DNA of 48,001 nt from Streptomyces anandii JCM 4720 (GCF_014650655.1 NZ_BMVJ01000013.1:138259-186259), one strand, 5' to 3'. Shown: positions 1 to 8,154, counted from the first letter of the stretch. Numbers and translations: made by a program. Notes: generated by a model not told the origin, from the letters alone.

Positions 1-1526
1 GCGGAGTGCGCGACGACCACCCGCTCTACGAGAAGGGCCGGCTGATCGACTTCCTGCCCTCCACCCCCCAGGCCCGCGGCTACGGCACCGGACGCTCCGA
101 ACTCGTCACCGACCTCTCCAGCGCCACCGGCTGGCACGCCCAGGACCCCGAACGCGCCGGACGGATCGTGGACTACGGCATCCACTCCCTCATCTCCGCC
201 CCGATCAAGGCCCGTGGAGCGGTCCTCGGCGTCGCCAACTTCTGGCGCACCAAGGAACACGGCCCCTTCGACGAGGAGGAGCTGTCGCTGGCCGAGGAAC
301 TGGTCGCCCGGGCCGCGGTCAGCATCGACAACGCCCGCCGGTACGCCCGCGAGCACGCCACGGCCGTCACCCTGCAGCGCAGCCTGCTCCCGCGCGCCCT
401 GCCCGAGCAGGGCGCCCTCGAGGTCGGCTACCGGTACCTGCCCGCCCAGTCCGGCGTCAGCGGGGACTGGTTCGACGTGATTCCGCTGCCCGGCGGCCGG
501 GTCGCCCTGGTCGTCGGGGACGTCGTGGGTCACGGTCTGCACGCCGCCGCCACCATGGGCCGGCTGCGCACCGCGGTGCACAACTTCTCCACCCTCGACC
601 TGCCGCCCGACGAACTGCTCAGCCACCTCGACGACCTGGTCGGCCGCATCGACCAGGACGAGGCCTGCACCGAGGTCGCCGCGGCCATCGTCGGCGCCAC
701 CTGCCTGTACGCGATCTACGACCCCGTGACCCGCCGCTGCGTCATGGCCCGCGCCGGGCACCTCGCCCCCGCCCTGGTCAGCCCCGACGGCGACGTCGCC
801 TTCCCTGACCTGCCCTTCGGGCCGCCGCTCGGCCTCGGCGGGATGCCCTTCCGCTCGGCCGAGCTGGACATCCCCGAGGGCACCCAGCTCGTGCTCTACA
901 CCGACGGGCTCATCGAGGACCGCGACCGCGACCTCGACGAGGGCATGGAACTGCTGCGCCAGTCGCTCGCCGGCCATCCCGACCGGCCGCCCGAGCAGAG
1001 CTGCCAGGCCGTGCTGGACACGCTGCTGCCCGCGCGCCCCAAGGACGACGTGGCCCTGCTGATCGCCCGCACCCGGCCGCTGCCGCCCGACCGCATCGCC
1101 GACTGGGACGTGCCCTCCGACCCGGCGGCCGTCGCCCGGATGCGCGACGCCGCGTGCCGCAAGCTCGACGAGTGGGACCTGTCCGAGCTGTCCTTCAGCC
1201 TGGAACTGGTGCTCAGCGAACTCGTCACCAACGCCATCCGCTACGGCTCCGAGCCGATCCACGTCCGCCTCATCCTCGACCGCACCCTGATCTGCGAGGT
1301 GGCCGACGGCAGCAGCACCTCCCCCCACCTGCGCTACGCCGCCACCACCGAGGAGGGCGGCCGCGGCCTGTTCCTCGTGGCGCAGATGACCGAACGCTGG
1401 GGCACCCGCTACACCCCCACCGGCAAGGTCATCTGGGCGGAGCTGCCCCTGTCGGAGTGCTCCGGGGAGAAGGCCCTGACCCTGGCCCTCGCCGACGCGG
1501 ACCTCGATCTCGACCTCGGCCTGTAG
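1..1526 (+). CDS. GAF-SpoIIE phosphatase-HATPase signalling protein (5' partial)
   Basis: The reading frame is already open at the window edge, so the N-terminus is missing; at least 507 residues remain. It begins inside a GAF sensor domain (APIKARGAVLGVANFW, then a helix ending in SIDNARRYARE). A PP2C/SpoIIE Ser/Thr phosphatase domain follows, with the metal-binding segments SGDWFDVIPL and VVGDVVGHG and the terminal KDDVALLIAR. A C-terminal HATPase_c/anti-sigma-kinase-like domain ends the protein (N-box SELVTNAIRYG, glycine segment EEGGRGLFLV). Proteins of this build dephosphorylate anti-sigma antagonists, and the kinase-like domain can act as the anti-sigma factor, so partner switching of a stress sigma factor is the likely role. 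PAS or further GAF domains may lie upstream of the window. No anti-sigma partner gene is seen nearby. Confidence 0.93.
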   Translation, partial: GVRDDHPLYEKGRLIDFLPSTPQARGYGTGRSELVTDLSSATGWHAQDPERAGRIVDYGIHSLISAPIKARGAVLGVANFWRTKEHGPFDEEELSLAEELVARAAVSIDNARRYAREHATAVTLQRSLLPRALPEQGALEVGYRYLPAQSGVSGDWFDVIPLPGGRVALVVGDVVGHGLHAAATMGRLRTAVHNFSTLDLPPDELLSHLDDLVGRIDQDEACTEVAAAIVGATCLYAIYDPVTRRCVMARAGHLAPALVSPDGDVAFPDLPFGPPLGLGGMPFRSAELDIPEGTQLVLYTDGLIEDRDRDLDEGMELLRQSLAGHPDRPPEQSCQAVLDTLLPARPKDDVALLIARTRPLPPDRIADWDVPSDPAAVARMRDAACRKLDEWDLSELSFSLELVLSELVTNAIRYGSEPIHVRLILDRTLICEVADGSSTSPHLRYAATTEEGGRGLFLVAQMTERWGTRYTPTGKVIWAELPLSECSGEKALTLALADADLDLDLGL

Positions 1527-1539
1527 CGCCCGCGTCGCC

Positions 1540-1758
1540 TCAGCGCCGGGCCACTCTCACGCTCGGCCGGAGCATCCAGCCGCGCAGCGCCTCCTGCAGC
1601 ACGTCGAGGTCGAGCCGGCCCGGATGTCGAACGCTGTGCCCGGCCAGGTCGGCACGAACAGGACGCCCTCGCACCGTCCGGACAGCCGCCGGATCGAGCG
1701 TCCACTCGACGAGCGGGCCGGGCCGGACCTCGCGGCGCTGGATGTCGGTCATGCGCAA
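1540..1758 (-). pseudogene. Remnant of a condensation-domain (NRPS C / Pap-like) protein
   Basis: A 72-codon open stretch, with a likely ATG at 1752, reads MTDIQRREVRPGPLVEWTL and then HPGRLDLDVLQEALRGWMLR. This resembles the first ~70 residues of stand-alone condensation-domain proteins, which open with a short strand ending in EWTL and then a segment like PGRLDLDVLQAALRAWTLRHE. The usual linker between the two blocks is shortened, and the frame stops just where the RHE segment would continue. The HHxxxDG catalytic motif and the remaining ~350 residues are absent. It lies 6 bp beyond the stop of the secreted-protein gene at 1765-2535. I read it as a decayed 5' fragment; the family match is from memory of the motif, so an unrelated small protein cannot be excluded. 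Confidence 0.5.
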
Positions 1759-1764
1759 GGACGG

Positions 1765-2535
1765 TCACCGTATGGACAACCGGTCGTAGGTGCGGAAGGT
1801 GTACGAGGCGTCGTAGCTCAGCAGGTTCCCGGCCGGTGCGGGCAGGCCGAGCCGCCGGTTCAGCGGGCCCGTCAGGGGGCCGCAGTCCTTGGCGGCGGGC
1901 GCGGTGAAGACGTCGTCGTAGGCGGAGAACTCGATGACGGGCGGGTCGGTGGAGATCCAGCGGGAGGGGCCCGAGCGTTTCAGCGCGAAGTCGACCGGGG
2001 TGTCCGACCCGACCAGGCAAGTGCGCGGCAGCAGGGGGTTCAGCAGCCGGAAGCGCAGGCTGAACCGGCCGGTGTAGAAGTCGGACCGGCCGCCGTACTC
2101 CGGCAGCAGGGCCAGCGCGAGGGGTCCCCTGCCGGCCGGCGCCCGGCCGGTGAGACCGCCCGGAACCGCGGTCGGTGTGGTGTGCATCGCGCCCCACACC
2201 TGCCCGGCGGTGCCGTCGGGGAGCGTGCCCTCGGCGTGGGTCATGGTGATCGGCGCGAGCGTGACCGTGACGGCCCCCATGGTCAACCGCGGGGCGGCGG
2301 TGTGCACTTCGCATCTCCAGCGGGCCGGGTCGGCTCCGGCGGGCAGGGTTGGGCAGTCCTCGAAACCGGCCGGGAGGCCGCCGGCGGACGCGCTCCCCGC
2401 GGAGGCGTCCCGCGCCGAGGCGGCCGGGACTCCCACCAGCCCTGCCAGGACGGCGCCTCCGGCGAGGGCGAGGGCCGTGCGGCGGGCGAGGCGGGCGAGG
2501 GAGGAACGGGACGGGCTGGTGCTGGTGTTCGGCAT
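1765..2535 (-). CDS. Secreted hypothetical protein
   Basis: 256 residues. The N-terminus has several Arg residues followed by a hydrophobic core (TALALAGGAVLAGLVGVPAASA), a typical Sec signal peptide with an AxA-like cleavage site near residue 41. The mature part is beta-rich, without a domain I recognise. It has five Cys (in DCPTLPAG, WRCEV, RTCLVG, KDCGPL), enough for two disulfides. The ATG at 2535 has no clear Shine-Dalgarno. Directly upstream lie two strong inverted repeats (2558-2586 and 2600-2626), and downstream a condensation-domain remnant. It is the only apparently intact gene inside the decayed 1.5-3.3 kb segment. Function unknown. Confidence 0.8.
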   Translation of the reverse strand: MPNTSTSPSRSSLARLARRTALALAGGAVLAGLVGVPAASARDASAGSASAGGLPAGFEDCPTLPAGADPARWRCEVHTAAPRLTMGAVTVTLAPITMTHAEGTLPDGTAGQVWGAMHTTPTAVPGGLTGRAPAGRGPLALALLPEYGGRSDFYTGRFSLRFRLLNPLLPRTCLVGSDTPVDFALKRSGPSRWISTDPPVIEFSAYDDVFTAPAAKDCGPLTGPLNRRLGLPAPAGNLLSYDASYTFRTYDRLSIR

Positions 2536-2557
2536 GGGACCAGACTGCCGAACGGCA

Positions 2558-2586
2558 CGGGGACGTCACCATCGGTGACGTCCCCG
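2558..2586. promoter_or_regulatory. 13-bp perfect inverted repeat upstream of the secreted-protein gene
   Basis: Arms CGGGGACGTCACC (2558-2570) and GGTGACGTCCCCG (2574-2586) are separated by only ATC. The repeat ends 23 bp before the ATG at 2535. It could be a dimeric-regulator operator centred on the leader, or a leader hairpin. No cognate regulator can be named. Confidence 0.55.
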
Positions 2587-2599
2587 GCTCGACCCCGAG

Positions 2600-2626
2600 C
2601 GGACCCTGACGCGGTGTCAGGGTCCG
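2600..2626 (-). terminator. Hairpin downstream of the MFS pseudogene
   Basis: Perfect 11-bp arms CGGACCCTGAC and GTCAGGGTCCG enclose a 5-nt loop, 12 bp past the pseudogene stop at 2638. There is no T-tract, as is usual for Streptomyces terminators. Most likely the old terminator of the MFS gene. Confidence 0.6.
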
Positions 2627-2637
2627 TCCCGCAGGCG

Positions 2638-3187
2638 CTACTCGAAGGCCGCCGGTACGCTCCCCGCGGCGCGCGGCAATGTCAGCACGGCGAGGAAGCC
2701 GAGGACCGCGACCGCGGCGAAGAAGCAGAAGCCCCAGGGTTGGCCGATGCCGGCGGTGACCAGGGCGCCGGTGATGGACGGTCCGACGATGGAGCCGATC
2801 CGGCCGATGCCCGAGGCCGGCCCGAGCGCGGTACCGCGCACGGAGGCGGGGTAGTAGTGCGTCACGTAGGCGTAGACCAGCACCTGGGCCGAGAAGACGA
2901 ACACGCCGGTGAAGAAGACCACGATGTCGGCATGAGGTCGCTGTGCATCTTCACGCTCAGGCACGCCGGCATCAGCACCGAGACGCCGAACCAGCCGAGC
3001 GTGGTGCCCTTGATGCCTCTGCGGTCGGCGACGAAGCCGCCGAGCACCAGTCAGGCGACGCCGCCGACGTTGAGGATGTGCCGTAGACCAGGAGCAGTCC
3101 CACGAAGGAGGCGACCCGGACGCCGATGCCCGCGCGCAGGTAGGCCGGCTCGAGCAGTCGGGTGAACGCGACCCGGCGGACCTCGGG
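2638..3187 (-). pseudogene. Decayed MFS transporter (aromatic-acid/H+ symporter-like), 5' half deleted
   Basis: Three frames together spell the C-terminal half of a major facilitator. In order these are APEVRRVAFTRLLEPAYLRAG with VASFVGLLLVYG (near 3090-3187); then, after an internal deletion, LNVGGVA, an in-frame TGA and LVLGGFVADRRG (near 2940-3070); then, after a frameshift near 2930-2940, FFTGVFVFSAQVLVYAYVTHYYPASVRGTALG through the final helix to the stop at 2638. The layout VADRRG...YYPASVRGTALG...GRIGSIVGP is typical of AAHS/sugar-type MFS permeases. The first ~6 membrane segments are missing. Deletion, nonsense codon and frameshift in one gene leave little doubt that it is dead. It abuts a LysR remnant at about 3187. 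Confidence 0.85.
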
Positions 3188-3330
3188 GGCCTGCTGCCGT
3201 TCGACACCGAGCCGATCGAAGTGGCGCTCTACGCCCGGCACGAGTCCTCGCGCAGTCCCTCCCAGCGCCGGCTGGTGCGGTTCATGACCGAGGTCCTGGG
3301 CGAGCGGGTGAGCCCCGCCCAGCTCCCGCC
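3188..3330 (+). pseudogene. C-terminal remnant of a LysR-family regulator
   Basis: The frame reading LLPFDTEPIEVALYARHE, then SPSQRRLVRFM, matches the last ~45 residues of LysR-type effector domains, where a PxxIEVALYxR strand precedes a final helix of the RWLVxxx type. Everything upstream, including the winged-helix domain, is missing; to the left the sequence switches directly into the MFS remnant on the opposite strand. The true stop is unclear because the frame drifts on past 3330 without recognisable LysR sequence. Confidence 0.65.
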
Positions 3331-3486
3331 TACGCCGATCGGGTGCATTGAGCGCGCCGTTGCTCCATACCGGCTAAGCGAGCCGTCACTCCGGGTGCGT
3401 CAGGCGCAAGGATGGTGCCGAGCCCTGCGGGACACCGCGTGGAACTCACGTACCCATCTCTTGAGAGAAAGCGTGTGACGGGCCGC

Positions 3487-5166
3487 ATGACAGACGTTCA
3501 GCACATCACTCGGGAGACCGCCGCCCCCCGGCGACCGCTGCGACCCGGCGCCGTGGTGGTGAACTGGGTGACGACCACCGACCACAAGAAGATCGGTTCG
3601 CTCTACCTGACCACCTCCTTCGCCTTCTTCCTCTTCGGCGGCATCCTGGCGCTGGTGATGCGGGCGGAGCTGGCCCGTCCGGGTCTGCAGATCGTGTCCA
3701 CCGAGCAGTACAACCAGGCGTTCACGATGCACGGCACGGTCATGCTGCTGATGTTCGCCACCCCGCTGTTCGCCGGCTTCACCAACTGGATCATGCCGCT
3801 GCAGATCGGCGCCCCGGACGTGGCCTTCCCGCGGCTCAACATGCTGGCCTACTGGCTGTACCTGTTCGGCTCGCTGATCGCGGTGGCCGGCTTCCTCACC
3901 CCCCAGGGAGCGGCCGACTTCGGCTGGTTCGCCTACACCCCGCTGTCCGATGCGGAGCACTCGCCGGGGCTCGGTCCCAGCCTGTGGATCATGGGCCTGG
4001 CCTTCTCGGGATTCGGTACGATCCTCGGCTCGGTCAACTTCATCACCACGATCATCACCATGCGCGCACCGGGCATGACCATGTTCCGCATGCCGATCTT
4101 CACCTGGAACGTGCTGCTCACCAGCGTGCTGGCGATCATGGTCTTCCCGGTGCTGGCCGCCGCGCTGTTCGCGTTGCAGGTGGACCGCATGTGGGGCGCC
4201 CACATCTACGACGCCGCGAACGGCGGTCCGCTGCTGTGGCAGCACCTGTTCTGGTTCTTCGGCCATCCCGAGGTCTACATCATCGCGCTGCCTTTCTTCG
4301 GGATCATCACCGAGATCATCCCGGTCTTCGCGCGCAAGCCGGTCTTCGGCTACATGGGCCTGGTCGGCGCCACCATCTCCATTGCGGGGCTCTCCGCGAC
4401 GGTGTGGGCGCACCACATGTTCGTCACCGGCGGGGTGCTGCTGCCGTTCTTCTCCTTCATGACGTTCCTGATCGCGGTGCCGACCGGGGTGAAGTTCTTC
4501 AACTGGATCGGCACGATGTGGAAGGGCTCGCTGTCCTTCGAGACACCGATGCTGTGGGCGGCGGGCTTTCTCGTCACTTTCCTCTTCGGCGGCCTGACCG
4601 GAGTCATCCTGGCCTCGCCGCCGCTGGACTTCCATGTCTCCGACAGCTACTTCGTGGTGGCCCACTTCCACTACGTCGTCTTCGGCACGGTCGTCTTCGC
4701 GATGTTCGCGGGCTTCCACTTCTGGTGGCCCAAGTGGACCGGAAAGATGCTGGACGAGCGGCTGGGCAAGATCACGTTCTGGACCCTCTTCGTGGGCTTC
4801 CACACCACGTTCCTGGTCCAGCACTGGCTGGGCGCCGAGGGCATGCCCCGGCGGTACGCCGACTACCTCGCCGCGGACGGCTTCACGACCCTCAACATGG
4901 TCTCCACCATCGGCTCCTTCCTGCTGGGCCTGTCGATGCTGCCCTTCCTCTACAACGTCTGGAAGACCGCCAAGTACGGACCCAAGGTGGAGACCGACGA
5001 CCCCTGGGGCTACGGCCGCTCGCTGGAGTGGGCGACCTCCTGCCCGCCGCCGCGGCACAACTACGTGACCCTGCCCATGATCCGCAGCGAGTCCCCGGCG
5101 TTCGACATGCACCATCCGGAGGTCTCGCTGACGGACAAGCGGGAGAACCTGGGCCTGCCGGGATGA
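3487..5166 (+). CDS. ctaD: Cytochrome c oxidase subunit I (aa3-type), orphan paralogue
   Basis: 559 residues with the full heme-copper oxidase subunit I fold of twelve membrane segments. Visible landmarks are the low-spin heme ligand region FTMHGTVML, the CuB/Tyr motif FFGHPEVYI, the AHHMFVTG histidine pair, the K-channel stretch [19 protein letters not shown], and the HFHYVVFG heme a3/heme a histidines. It catalyses reduction of O2 to water and pumps protons. The ATG at 3487 is used because it opens the conserved N-terminus; a GTG at 3475 is preceded by GAGAGAAAG and may be the real start. No subunit II, III or IV gene is nearby, so this is a second, orphan copy that must borrow partners from the main cta locus. 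The next gene overlaps its stop (ATGA). Confidence 0.95.
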   Translation: MTDVQHITRETAAPRRPLRPGAVVVNWVTTTDHKKIGSLYLTTSFAFFLFGGILALVMRAELARPGLQIVSTEQYNQAFTMHGTVMLLMFATPLFAGFTNWIMPLQIGAPDVAFPRLNMLAYWLYLFGSLIAVAGFLTPQGAADFGWFAYTPLSDAEHSPGLGPSLWIMGLAFSGFGTILGSVNFITTIITMRAPGMTMFRMPIFTWNVLLTSVLAIMVFPVLAAALFALQVDRMWGAHIYDAANGGPLLWQHLFWFFGHPEVYIIALPFFGIITEIIPVFARKPVFGYMGLVGATISIAGLSATVWAHHMFVTGGVLLPFFSFMTFLIAVPTGVKFFNWIGTMWKGSLSFETPMLWAAGFLVTFLFGGLTGVILASPPLDFHVSDSYFVVAHFHYVVFGTVVFAMFAGFHFWWPKWTGKMLDERLGKITFWTLFVGFHTTFLVQHWLGAEGMPRRYADYLAADGFTTLNMVSTIGSFLLGLSMLPFLYNVWKTAKYGPKVETDDPWGYGRSLEWATSCPPPRHNYVTLPMIRSESPAFDMHHPEVSLTDKRENLGLPG

Positions 5167-5537
5167 CGGGCGCGGCGGGGCACCGCGACGGCAGGCCCGC
5201 CGGGGCCGCGGACGTGGTCAACCAGGTCGAGGGCTACCTGCTGTGGCAGGCCCGCGTCGCCGAGGCCGAGGAGCGGGCCCGGGCCTTCACCGAGCCGATG
5301 GAGTGGCTGACCGGCGCGCAGCGCGAGGAGATCGAGGAGCACTACACGCGCGACTGCCTGCTGCGGGCGCGGTCCGACCTGCAGCGGGTCGCCGACCGGT
5401 GCCGGGCGCTGCGCGGCGAGTACGAGGAGCGGTACCGCAGGCTGCGCGCACGCTGCTTCGCCTGCGTCCTGGCCGCCCTGGCCCTCCTGGCCGCCACCGC
5501 CGTCGCCACCCTGGCCGTCGCCTCCACCCGGCTCTGA
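5163..5537 (+). CDS. Coiled-coil, single-pass membrane protein coupled to ctaD
   Basis: 124 residues. Its ATG overlaps the ctaD stop (ATGA), which implies translational coupling. About 75 charged helical residues ([20 protein letters not shown], later [20 protein letters not shown]) form a likely coiled coil. A C-terminal membrane anchor follows ([20 protein letters not shown]). Two Cys flank an Ala-rich turn just before the membrane ([11 protein letters not shown]). There is no heme or copper motif. Comparable small proteins accompany secondary ctaD copies in streptomycetes, as far as I recall. Coupling suggests an assembly factor or accessory subunit for this oxidase, but that is inference. 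Confidence 0.8.
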   Translation: MTGAAGHRDGRPAGAADVVNQVEGYLLWQARVAEAEERARAFTEPMEWLTGAQREEIEEHYTRDCLLRARSDLQRVADRCRALRGEYEERYRRLRARCFACVLAALALLAATAVATLAVASTRL

Positions 5538-5641
5538 CCGCCGGGCAGCCGTCGGCTGTCGGCTGTCGCTGGGACGGTCCTGTGACATTCGGAGGACATC
5601 GCTGTGAAGCGGTGGGGTCAGGCTTATTGGAAACGGACATA

Positions 5642-5654
5642 CCGAACCTTTCGG
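5642..5654. promoter_or_regulatory. Short inverted repeat in the leader region of the mini-LuxR gene
   Basis: CCGAA-CCT-TTCGG sits about 70 bp before the ATG at 5725, in a locally AT-richer stretch. It may be an operator. No -10/-35 pair stands out beside it. Confidence 0.3.
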
Positions 5655-5724
5655 GTCATCCGTTCCGCTGCTTCCGAGGGTGCGAGCAGACACGACCGGG
5701 CCGATCTCGCCGGAGGAGAAACCC

Positions 5725-5961
5725 ATGAGCCTGACTCTCACCCTCGCCACGCCGTCCACCGACACCGAGGCCCCCGCGCTGGCCCCGCGCGAGCGCGAGA
5801 CGCTGCGGCACATCGCCGCCGGCCGCACCTACGTGCAGACGGCCCGGCACATGGGCCTGTCCCGCCACACGGTCGACGAGTACCTGCGCCGCATCCGCGC
5901 CAAGTTCAACATCACCAGCACGGCGGAGCTGACCCGGGTCGCCATCGCCCTGGGCCTGTGA
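5725..5961 (+). CDS. Mini LuxR-type helix-turn-helix regulator
   Basis: 78 residues, nearly all of it one GerE/LuxR DNA-binding domain: LAPRERETLRHIAAGRTYVQ, then the recognition helix region LSRHTVDEYLRRIRAKFNI and the final helix STAELTRVAIALGL. There is no receiver or ligand domain, so activity must be set by expression level or by a partner. The start is fixed by GGAGGAG 8 nt before the ATG at 5725. It is convergent with the next gene, its TGA directly touching that gene's stop. Proteins of this size resemble WhiJ- or BldM-less orphan LuxR regulators in streptomycetes. Target unknown. Confidence 0.85.
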   Translation: MSLTLTLATPSTDTEAPALAPRERETLRHIAAGRTYVQTARHMGLSRHTVDEYLRRIRAKFNITSTAELTRVAIALGL

Positions 5962-6429
5962 TCAGGCCCGGCGGGCCGCCGCCTGGACCACCCCGTAGGT
6001 CGCCAGACCGTACAGCACATGCGGCACCGCGTCAGACGCCCAGTCCTGCGCCGACCACTGCCTGGGGTCGCTGACACCCATCCGCGCCATGGGCAGGTCC
6101 GTGGCCGCCATGGCCAGGGCGCCGGTGACCACACCGCCCGGCAACCACGGCATCCGGAAGCCGGCGCGGTGCAGCACGGACACCGCGACGCCGATGCCGC
6201 AGCCGACCGCGATCCCCGACAGCGCCCCGAGCCCGGAGAGCCGGTTCTCGCGCTTCTCACCGGAACCGGGCACCGGATGACCGGCGGCCTTGGTCATCTT
6301 GTCCACGGCCTCGGCCGGAGTCCCGCTCGACGGCCTGCCGCGCAGCGCCATGTCGGCGTAGGTGGCGGCGTTCAGTACGGCGGTCCCCGCGGCGCCTGCC
6401 ACGCCACCGCGTACGAGGGTCTGGATCAT
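5962..6429 (-). CDS. Conserved small membrane protein
   Basis: 155 residues. Hydrophobic segments alternate with short loops: TLVRGGVAGAAGTAVLNAAT near the N-terminus, LGALSGIAVGCGIGVAVSVL and LPGGVVTGALAMAATDLPMA in the middle, and VPHVLYGLATYGVVQAAARR at the end. The loop around residues 33-65 (RGRPSSGTPAEAVDKM) is polar. Glycine-zipper-like spacing suggests a packed helical membrane protein. I recognise it only as a widespread actinobacterial conserved protein without a function. The ATG at 6429 has a weak Shine-Dalgarno. Confidence 0.8.
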   Translation of the reverse strand: MIQTLVRGGVAGAAGTAVLNAATYADMALRGRPSSGTPAEAVDKMTKAAGHPVPGSGEKRENRLSGLGALSGIAVGCGIGVAVSVLHRAGFRMPWLPGGVVTGALAMAATDLPMARMGVSDPRQWSAQDWASDAVPHVLYGLATYGVVQAAARRA

Positions 6430-6524
6430 GCCGGGACGGGTTCCCGCGGGCGCCCGCCCGAATCACCGGCGCCCCCCAAGGTCACCCTCCGTTTCCGGCA
6501 CCCGCCCACGGGTACGCGGCACCC

Positions 6525-7232
6525 ATGTCGGGCACGCCCTCCGCCGGCGCGGACAGAACCGGGGACCGGTCCGGCAGGGAGACGGCGACGGTCGTGGTCC
6601 GGCCGTACGCCAACCCCCTGCCGCTGGGCTTCTTCTCCTTCGGCATCGGCATGGCCCTGCTGGCCGGCATCGGATTCGGAGCGGTCGACGGCGGGCAGGT
6701 GCGCGCGGCGGGCGTCCTGCTGGCGGTGTTCGTCTTCCCGCTGGAGTTCCTGGCCGCGGTGATGGCGTTCCTGACCCGCGACACCGGCGCGGCGGCCGCG
6801 CTCGGGCTGTTCGCCACCTCCTGGGCCGCCCTCGGGGCCCTGCACATCGTCAGCCCCGCGCGGCAAACCAGCGTCGCCGTGGGCATCTACCTCGCCGCGT
6901 TCGCCCTGATGCTCGTGCCCATCGCGGCCACGGCGTTCCTGGGCAAGCGCCTGCTCGGGCTCGTCCTGACGGTGTCCATCGTGCGAGCCGCGTTCGCGGC
7001 GGCGTACCAGCTCGGCGCGCCGGGGGCGCTGGAGACGGCCGACGCGGCGGCCGCGCTGCTACTGGTGGCGCTGGCCCTCTACGCCGGTACGGCCTTCCTC
7101 GTGGAGGACCTGCGCCGGCGCACCGTGCTGCCTCTGCTGCGGCGCGGTGACGCCAGGCAGGCCGTCGAGGACGACCTCGGCGGGCAGGGCGACGTGCTCC
7201 CCCGGGAACCGGGCGTCCGCCGGCAGCTGTGA
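6525..7232 (+). CDS. GPR1/FUN34/YaaH (acetate transporter) family membrane protein
   Basis: 235 residues with about six membrane segments. The first begins with the family signature NPLPLGFFSFGIGM (NPxPLGL in canonical members); FPLEFLAAVMAFLTRDTGAA occupies the place of the second-helix glycine/aromatic region. Family members take up acetate and other short carboxylates. This sequence is divergent compared with the second member in this window (34557-35210), lacks much of the usual aromatic character, and ends with a ~35-residue polar tail. Substrate assignment is therefore uncertain. It is divergent from the membrane-protein gene at 5962-6429. Confidence 0.75.
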   Translation: MSGTPSAGADRTGDRSGRETATVVVRPYANPLPLGFFSFGIGMALLAGIGFGAVDGGQVRAAGVLLAVFVFPLEFLAAVMAFLTRDTGAAAALGLFATSWAALGALHIVSPARQTSVAVGIYLAAFALMLVPIAATAFLGKRLLGLVLTVSIVRAAFAAAYQLGAPGALETADAAAALLLVALALYAGTAFLVEDLRRRTVLPLLRRGDARQAVEDDLGGQGDVLPREPGVRRQL

Positions 7233-7267
7233 CCGTGCGCGGGCGGAAGCCGTTGGTCCGGGCGGTG

Positions 7268-7462
7268 TCACCGGGGCGGCTCGTCCTGGCCGCGGTCCAT
7301 GGAGTCCATCTCGTCCCTGAGCCGTTGCTGAGCGGTGTCGACCTGGCCGCTGTACTTGTCCTGCGTGCGCTGGTCGACGTAGTCCCCGCCCTTGTCGATG
7401 CCCTTGCCGGCCTGCTCCTCGTGGCCCTTCAGCAGCCCCTTGATCTTGTCCATCATGCTCAT
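7268..7462 (-). CDS. MT0933/Rv0909-like antitoxin-type small protein
   Basis: 64 residues, highly charged and helical: MSMMDKIKGLLKGHEEQAGK, then GGDYVDQRTQDKYSGQVDTA. The pattern MDKLKxLLKGHxEQAxKGxDKxGDxxDxRTxxKYxxQVD is that of the MT0933 antitoxin family (Rv0909 in mycobacteria). The ATG at 7462 has a good GAAGGAG. In mycobacteria the neighbouring gene encodes an SRPBCC-fold toxin; none is seen here on either side, so a solitary stress or housekeeping function is equally possible. Confidence 0.8.
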   Translation of the reverse strand: MSMMDKIKGLLKGHEEQAGKGIDKGGDYVDQRTQDKYSGQVDTAQQRLRDEMDSMDRGQDEPPR

Positions 7463-7551
7463 CGCGTACTCCTTCGCGCGTTGTCCTCCCCCTCAGAATC
7501 ACCGACCCCCCTGCGGCCTGCATCCGCAACGGCGCGGCGGCGGAGCGCAGG

Positions 7552-8127
7552 TCACGGCGCGGGCGCGGGCCAGTCGCGCAGCAGGGCGTCGAGGGCGTCG
7601 ACGATCCGGACCCAGCTCGTCCCCGGGTCGGGGGCGCTGTGGCTGAAGCCGCCCGCCAGCTCCAGGCTGACGTAGCCGTGGAAGACGCTGCCCAGCAGCC
7701 GGACCGCGTGGGTCTGGTCCGGCTCGGCGAGGTCGTAACCGCGCAGGATCGCCCGGATCATCAGGGCCTGCCGCACCCCCGCGCTGGCCGCCGCGGTCTC
7801 CGGGTCGAGCCTGAACCGGGCCGCGGCGTAACGGCCGGGGTGCTCACGGGCGTAGTCGCGGTAGACGTCCGCGAAGGCGGCCAGGGCGTCCTTGCCGGCC
7901 CGGCCGGCCAGCGCGTCGGCGGCCCGGTCGGCGAGTTCCTCCAGGGCCAGCAGGGCGATCCTGGTCTTCAGATCCTGGGAGCTCTTGAGATGCGAGTACA
8001 GGCTCGCGACCTTCACGTCGAAGCGGCGGGCGAGCGCGGAGACGGTCACCTGGTCGAAGCCGACCTCGTCGGCGAGCTCCGCGCCCGCCCGTGTCAGACG
8101 CTCCACCGACAGCCCTGCGCGCGGCAT
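7552..8127 (-). CDS. TetR-family transcriptional regulator (WHG C-terminal domain)
   Basis: 191 residues. The N-terminal helix-turn-helix is clear: LTRAGAELADEVGFDQVTVS, then ALARRFDVKVASLYSHLKSS, with the TetR-typical ASLYxH recognition helix. The C-terminal part carries FHGYVSLELAGGF near residue 160, as in TetR proteins with the WHG ligand/dimer domain. The start at ATG 8127 is chosen from GGGAGAG just upstream. A palindromic operator overlaps its own promoter (8165-8183), pointing to autorepression. No enzyme or pump gene is adjacent, so the ligand and other targets are unknown. Confidence 0.9.
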   Translation of the reverse strand: MPRAGLSVERLTRAGAELADEVGFDQVTVSALARRFDVKVASLYSHLKSSQDLKTRIALLALEELADRAADALAGRAGKDALAAFADVYRDYAREHPGRYAAARFRLDPETAAASAGVRQALMIRAILRGYDLAEPDQTHAVRLLGSVFHGYVSLELAGGFSHSAPDPGTSWVRIVDALDALLRDWPAPAP

Positions 8128-8154
8128 GCCTCTCCCTCCCCTTCCGGTGCACCG

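Noticed and set aside
5604-6074. GTG with GGAGG at 5604 opening a 156-codon frame
   Set aside because: The product is low-complexity after ~35 residues and overlaps the well-supported LuxR gene at 5725 in another frame and then the next gene antisense.
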